Assembly: GCA_002749205.1 (NCBI GenBank)
Contig: PDOP01000035.1
Coordinates: forward strand, 1-64,000
Length of the DNA: 64,000 nucleotides
Direction: 5' to 3'
Origin: Treponema sp.
GTDB taxonomy: Bacteria; Spirochaetota; Spirochaetia; Treponematales; Treponemataceae
In this document: one piece after another, positions 60,761 through 64,000 of the stretch
Position numbering within the stretch: position 1 is the first letter of the stretch
Layout: each line of letters begins with the position of its first letter
Position numbers and translations under genes: made by a program
Notes under the pieces: generated by a model
What the model was told of the DNA's origin: nothing
The model's input: only the letters and a program-made list of their open reading frames with translations
Database searches by the model: none

Positions 60761-62497
60761 TCAGGTGCGTTTAATTCGTTTAAATAGCTCTTCGCGATCT
60801 ATGATTATCCATAACGGGCGACCGTGCGGGCAAAGAGGCTCGGGTAACGCAAATGTTTTTTCAACTATTCTGTATGCCGCAGCGGGGTCTAAAATATCTC
60901 TGTCCTTACAAGCGGCTCTGCAAGCGGACATGGCAAGAATATCGTGTAAAATTTCCGAAGGCTCGGTATAAGCTATTTTGCGCAAGTCTTCTGAAAGCTC
61001 TTTTTCCGTTCCTTTCCAGCGAAGAGGCACTGCATCGACAATCCAGATTCCTCTGCCTTCATTTTTAATTCTAAAACCTGTCTTTTCCAAATCTGAAAGC
61101 CTTTCTTCAAGGAGGTTGTCTTCTTCGATGCTGTCGGTGATTACCCGATACGGAACCAAAAGCTCCTGACTCGCTCCCATAGTCGCTTTCATATCCTCGA
61201 AGATAATTCGCTCATGAGCGGCATGCTGGTCAATTAAGTATAAAGCATCGTTTTTTTCGACTGCAATAAAGGTTCCTGCAACCTGCCCCAAAAACCTGAA
61301 AGCCGGTTTGGGAATATCCTGCGCAGCGGGATAGCCTGCGTTTTCCGAAAAAGGCTTGTCCGGCGTGTATTCGGCTTTATAATCGTTTATTGTTTCAGAA
61401 TAAATTCTTCGCTTTTCAAAATTATTAAATGCAGCTTGCATCTTCATTTCATTTTTTTCAAAGCTCAAATCATAACTTAACTCAGGCGGACTTTCACGAT
61501 TTAAAACAGAAATACTGTGCTGTCTGTAAAATTTGCCGACCGCCGAGCTTAAGCCGTGATGTATTTCAGAATAATTTGAAAACCGCGCTTCTTTTTTTGC
61601 CGGATGAATGTTAAAATCGACAAAGGACGGCTCTACAGTCAAAAAAACAAAGGCCACAGGATGTCCGCCGTTCGGAAAGACCCCGCCTGCCCCGTATTCG
61701 ACTGCCTGAACCAAACCGTAATCGCTTATTCGTCTGCCGTTTACAAAAATATAAATTTGTCTGCGGTCATTTTTTACAATATCAGGCATGCCCAAAACTG
61801 CCGAAAATGAAAAATGCTCACCTGTGCCGGTAATTTCACAAAACAATTCCTGAGGCTCGATAATGCTTAATGCAAACAAACAGCGACTCTTAAATGAATT
61901 ATGGCAGGGCAAATTTAAAACCACACCTTTTTCATTCAAAAACTGCATTTCAATTTGAGGATGTGCCATAGCTTTTTCTATAAAGGTTTGCTTACACATA
62001 CGAGACTCGGACACGGCTCGTTTTAAAAACTGCTTTCTTGCAGGAAAATTGTCAAAAAGATTTTCAACTTTAATAATAGTCCCTTTATGAATACTCGCCG
62101 GTTGAATTTTACCAAGCGACAGCTTCCAGCCTGCAGGCCCGTTTCGAGTTGTGATAATTTCCAAATCACTGACAGCTTTTATGGAAGACAAAGCCTCGCC
62201 TCTAAAACCAAGGCTCGAAACCGACAATAAATCCTGAATATCCGAAATCTTACTCGTACTGTGTGTTTGAGTGCAAATTTCTAAATCTTCTTTCGACATT
62301 CCCAAGCCGTCATCGGTAACTCGAATGGAAGAAATGCCGCCTGACGCAATTTCCAGTTTTATTCGGCTCGAGCCGGCATCTATTGAGTTGTCCAAAAGTT
62401 CACGCACAACCGAGGCAGGCCTTTCAATCACTTCGCCTGCCGCAATTTTATTGGCGGTGTTTTCGTCCAAAAGTTTTACGGGTTTATATTGCTTCAT
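60761..62497 (-). CDS. mutL: DNA mismatch repair protein MutL
   Basis: A 578-residue GHKL ATPase. The N-terminal motifs are complete: IAAGEVIERPASVVRELLDNSIDAG, DDGLGM, SLGFRGEAL. The C-terminal dimerisation part contains the QHAAHERIIFEDM stretch. I did not find the endonuclease DQHAxxEx4E motif with confidence, but DQHAAHERIIFE is close to it. It couples MutS to strand removal. Ten bases separate it from xseB, so the two are co-transcribed. Confidence 0.95.
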   Translation of the reverse strand: MKQYKPVKLLDENTANKIAAGEVIERPASVVRELLDNSIDAGSSRIKLEIASGGISSIRVTDDGLGMSKEDLEICTQTHSTSKISDIQDLLSVSSLGFRGEALSSIKAVSDLEIITTRNGPAGWKLSLGKIQPASIHKGTIIKVENLFDNFPARKQFLKRAVSESRMCKQTFIEKAMAHPQIEMQFLNEKGVVLNLPCHNSFKSRCLFALSIIEPQELFCEITGTGEHFSFSAVLGMPDIVKNDRRQIYIFVNGRRISDYGLVQAVEYGAGGVFPNGGHPVAFVFLTVEPSFVDFNIHPAKKEARFSNYSEIHHGLSSAVGKFYRQHSISVLNRESPPELSYDLSFEKNEMKMQAAFNNFEKRRIYSETINDYKAEYTPDKPFSENAGYPAAQDIPKPAFRFLGQVAGTFIAVEKNDALYLIDQHAAHERIIFEDMKATMGASQELLVPYRVITDSIEEDNLLEERLSDLEKTGFRIKNEGRGIWIVDAVPLRWKGTEKELSEDLRKIAYTEPSEILHDILAMSACRAACKDRDILDPAAAYRIVEKTFALPEPLCPHGRPLWIIIDREELFKRIKRT

Positions 62498-62506
62498 AAA
62501 ATCAAA

Positions 62507-62740
62507 CTAGAAATCGGCTTCGGAAAAAAGCCCCAGCTCAGGTTTTTCTTCAACCGACTCAGGCTGATTCATCAGGATTTGCACCCTACCTTCAAGTTTA
62601 TCAACATCTTTTTCCAAGCCCTTTGCAAGCTTAACCCCTTCTTCAAACAGGGACAACGCCTTTTCAAGCGGTATATCATTGCCTCTTATTTCTTCGCTTA
62701 TAGTTTCCAGCCTATCAAGCCTCTCTTCAAACTTTTTCAT
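62507..62740 (-). CDS. xseB: Exonuclease VII small subunit
   Basis: About 77 residues: MKKFEERLDRLETISEEIRGNDIPLEKALSLFEEGVKLAKG, written here to residue 41 in parts only; the EIRGNDIPLEKAL stretch is the family signature. It joins XseA to degrade single-stranded DNA. No xseA is in the window. The ATG at 62740 is favoured over the GTG three codons earlier because the promoter -10 box ends 7 nt before it. It is the first gene of the xseB-mutL pair. Confidence 0.9.
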   Translation of the reverse strand: MKKFEERLDRLETISEEIRGNDIPLEKALSLFEEGVKLAKGLEKDVDKLEGRVQILMNQPESVEEKPELGLFSEADF

Positions 62741-62747
62741 ACCAAAC

Positions 62748-62776
62748 ACTATACTTTATTTTCAAAAATAAATCAA
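62748..62776 (-). promoter_or_regulatory. Promoter implying a leaderless xseB-mutL mRNA
   Basis: On the minus strand TTGATT, a 17-bp spacer and TATAGT end 7 nt before the ATG at 62740. No ribosome site. Confidence 0.58.
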
Positions 62777-62829
62777 TCAAATGCGTTTTCATTTTTTTAA
62801 TTCATTTTTTTTAAAGCTGACGCCAACCC

Positions 62830-62938
62830 GACGGCTTGCATAATTTTTTGCTCTTTTCTTTTATGTTTAATCACCGTCTCTAATAGAGCCGGCTTTATTT
62901 AATAATTTTAATCGAGCAAAAAGATAGACTGCGCCGTC
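62830..62938 (-). repeat. Dispersed inverted repeat, family A, copy 8
   Basis: The left arm GACGGC..ATTTTTTGCTC pairs with GAGCAAAAAGATAGACTGCGCCGTC. The flank CGCCAACCC is shared with copy 1. The gap 62741-63236 holds this copy, family B copy 3 and two promoters, but no gene. Confidence 0.75.
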
Positions 62939-62990
62939 TAAAATCAGTTTAAGCGAATTGCATTACAGGGTGGTTCTCTGCTTAGTATCT

Positions 62991-63106
62991 CGTCCAAGTT
63001 TTATGTACAGCGCTCCTTTAGTTTGGGGGGGGGAGCGGAGGATACTTGAAATATTTTTTATTTAAAAAATATTTCAAGAGCCGAAGCGAGGGGGGAGACA
63101 CCCCCA
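62991..63106 (+). repeat. Dispersed repeat, family B, copy 3
   Basis: AAGTTTTATGTACAG, then a G9 tract and AGCGGAGG, an inner inverted pair (CTTGAAATATTTTT..AAAATATTTCAAG), and AGCCGAAGCGAGGGGGGAGACACCCCC. Confidence 0.68.
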
Positions 63107-63165
63107 AAAAAACACAAATGTAATTTATACTTTTGTAATTTCTTCATTATCTTTATTATCTTCAA

Positions 63166-63194
63166 TTGACAAAATCGCCAAAAAGTTGTACCAT
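63166..63194 (+). promoter_or_regulatory. Promoter of the SurA/PpiD-like gene
   Basis: TTGACA (63166-63171), a 17-bp spacer and TACCAT (63189-63194). The leader of about 36 nt has GGGG before the ATG. Confidence 0.55.
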
Positions 63195-63236
63195 TAGCGA
63201 CATATTTTGACTTATGACTGCATGGGGTAATTATTT

Positions 63237-64000
63237 ATGAAAACTAAAAAATTTGGTATTGGAGCTGTTTTGGGTTTTGCAATTTTGGCTATCGGGTTAT
63301 TTGCATTTATTTTCGCACCCGTACTTAGCGCCAAAGGTTCCGCTCAGGGTAAGGCATGGACTTACGCATCATGGGACGGAAAAAAAGTTGTAGACGGACC
63401 CGGATCCAATTTATGGGCTCAATTGACTTCTTTGAGCAGACTGACAAGCGCTTTCGGAATGAAACCTCCGACCGATCCTGCACAAAAGCAATACTGGGAC
63501 TACAATTTCAGGAAGGTAGCGATTGATGCAACTATAGTGGATATAGCTATGGAAACGGCTGTAGAAGATGCCGGTTATAAGCCTTCAAAAAAACTGATCA
63601 ATAATGCTATTATTCAACAGTTTATCGATCCGTCAACAGGAAACTATTCAAAAGCATTGTATGACAGACAATATAAAACTGAAGCAGATAAACTGCAAAA
63701 CAGAAAAGATACAATTCAAAACTTAAAAAGAGCCAGATACATTAAAGATATTATGGGCTTCGGTGAGGACAGATACGGCCTGAAAACAAATTCCAAAGAA
63801 AAGCAATTCATTGAAACAATGAACACAGAAACACGCCGTGTTGAATATATCTTTTTTGATACCCTTGATTTTCCGAATGAAAAAATTTTGGAATATGCAA
63901 ATGCGTCCAAAGACCTTTTTGTAAAACACGACTTTTCCGTTATTCAATTCAGTGATGAATCTGCGGCAAATAATGTTTCAAGTGCAATCAAAAAAGGAGA
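63237..64000 (+). CDS. SurA/PpiD-like periplasmic chaperone (partial)
   Basis: An open frame runs from ATG 63237 to the window edge, 254 codons so far. There is an N-terminal TM anchor (IGAVLGFAILAIGLFAFIF), then a helical SurA N-domain-like region (IDATIVDIAMETAVEDAGYKPSKK, then NAIIQQFIDPSTGNYS and LQNRKDTIQNLKRARYIKDIMGFG). No rotamase domain is reached in the window. It is likely a peptidyl-prolyl isomerase or chaperone that folds outer-membrane proteins. The product call is a family-level judgement only. Confidence 0.72.
   Translation, partial: MKTKKFGIGAVLGFAILAIGLFAFIFAPVLSAKGSAQGKAWTYASWDGKKVVDGPGSNLWAQLTSLSRLTSAFGMKPPTDPAQKQYWDYNFRKVAIDATIVDIAMETAVEDAGYKPSKKLINNAIIQQFIDPSTGNYSKALYDRQYKTEADKLQNRKDTIQNLKRARYIKDIMGFGEDRYGLKTNSKEKQFIETMNTETRRVEYIFFDTLDFPNEKILEYANASKDLFVKHDFSVIQFSDESAANNVSSAIKKG

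Noticed and set aside
1..64000. tRNA, rRNA, tmRNA and CRISPR array
   Set aside because: No cloverleaf, GTTCGAATC-type arm or regularly spaced repeats were seen by eye in the gaps. A covariance-model search would settle it.

Overview
The window is one contiguous piece of an AT-rich chromosome from a spirochaete of the genus Treponema, probably a host-associated species near the T. denticola/T. phagedenis side of the genus. The evidence is the FlaA filament-sheath protein, the chemotaxis CheW, bactofilin, many periplasmic LysM/M23 and TPR proteins, and gene orders that match my memory of Treponema pallidum (cheW-DegT-nadK-recN; relA-like/flaA/rpsT/HU/lnt/bactofilin/cinA/rho/rpmE). Species assignment is inference. 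I saw no rRNA, tRNA, CRISPR array, complete insertion sequence or prophage.

Layout. 1-6966: a flavodoxin, then a six-gene minus-strand run (cheW, DegT-like aminotransferase, nadK, recN, a hypothetical, an HD hydrolase). 7456-11173: TPR protein, HtrA protease and a LysM/M23 peptidase. 11249-19555: a long minus-strand housekeeping block ending with FlaA. 20148-24133: two periplasmic/lipoprotein genes, pgsA and a solute-binding lipoprotein. 24334-33041: adenosine deaminase, an ArsM-like methyltransferase with an in-frame UGA, an acyltransferase pair, a small GNAT, a Fic protein and a YdjI-YdjG-YdjH-like trio. 33325-45653: ABC-F, deoC, an outer-membrane barrel plus LolA-like protein, M20 amidohydrolase, ferredoxin, an envelope cluster (M23, PEGA), two CorC-like CBS proteins and adk. 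45896-64000: giant TPR protein, LamG/FN3 protein, thiamine pyrophosphokinase, glycosyltransferase, cyclase, GltS, DUF2804, a formylglycine-enzyme-like protein, lgt, YitT, trpS, mutL, xseB and the start of a SurA/PpiD-like chaperone.

Most important observations. (1) The gene at 25433-26200 is interrupted only by UGA at 26018, exactly where the ArsM family has a conserved arsenic-binding Cys; the frame continues for 59 codons and a GGU-loop hairpin follows, so it is probably a selenoprotein. (2) Intergenic DNA carries at least four families of dispersed inverted repeats. The main one has eight copies of about 105-120 bp whose two arms differ between copies but stay complementary to each other. 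(3) About eleven genes have a sigma70-type promoter whose -10 box ends only 5-9 nt before the start codon, with no ribosome binding site, which predicts leaderless mRNAs for a defined gene set.

Functionally the window mixes core information processing (rho, rpsT, rpmE, HU, recN, mutL, xseB, trpS, adk, nadK) with envelope biogenesis (lnt, lgt, pgsA, PlsC-like, LysM/M23, bactofilin, LolA-like, HtrA, SurA-like). lgt and lnt together supply the first and last steps of lipoprotein acylation for the lipoproteins seen here.
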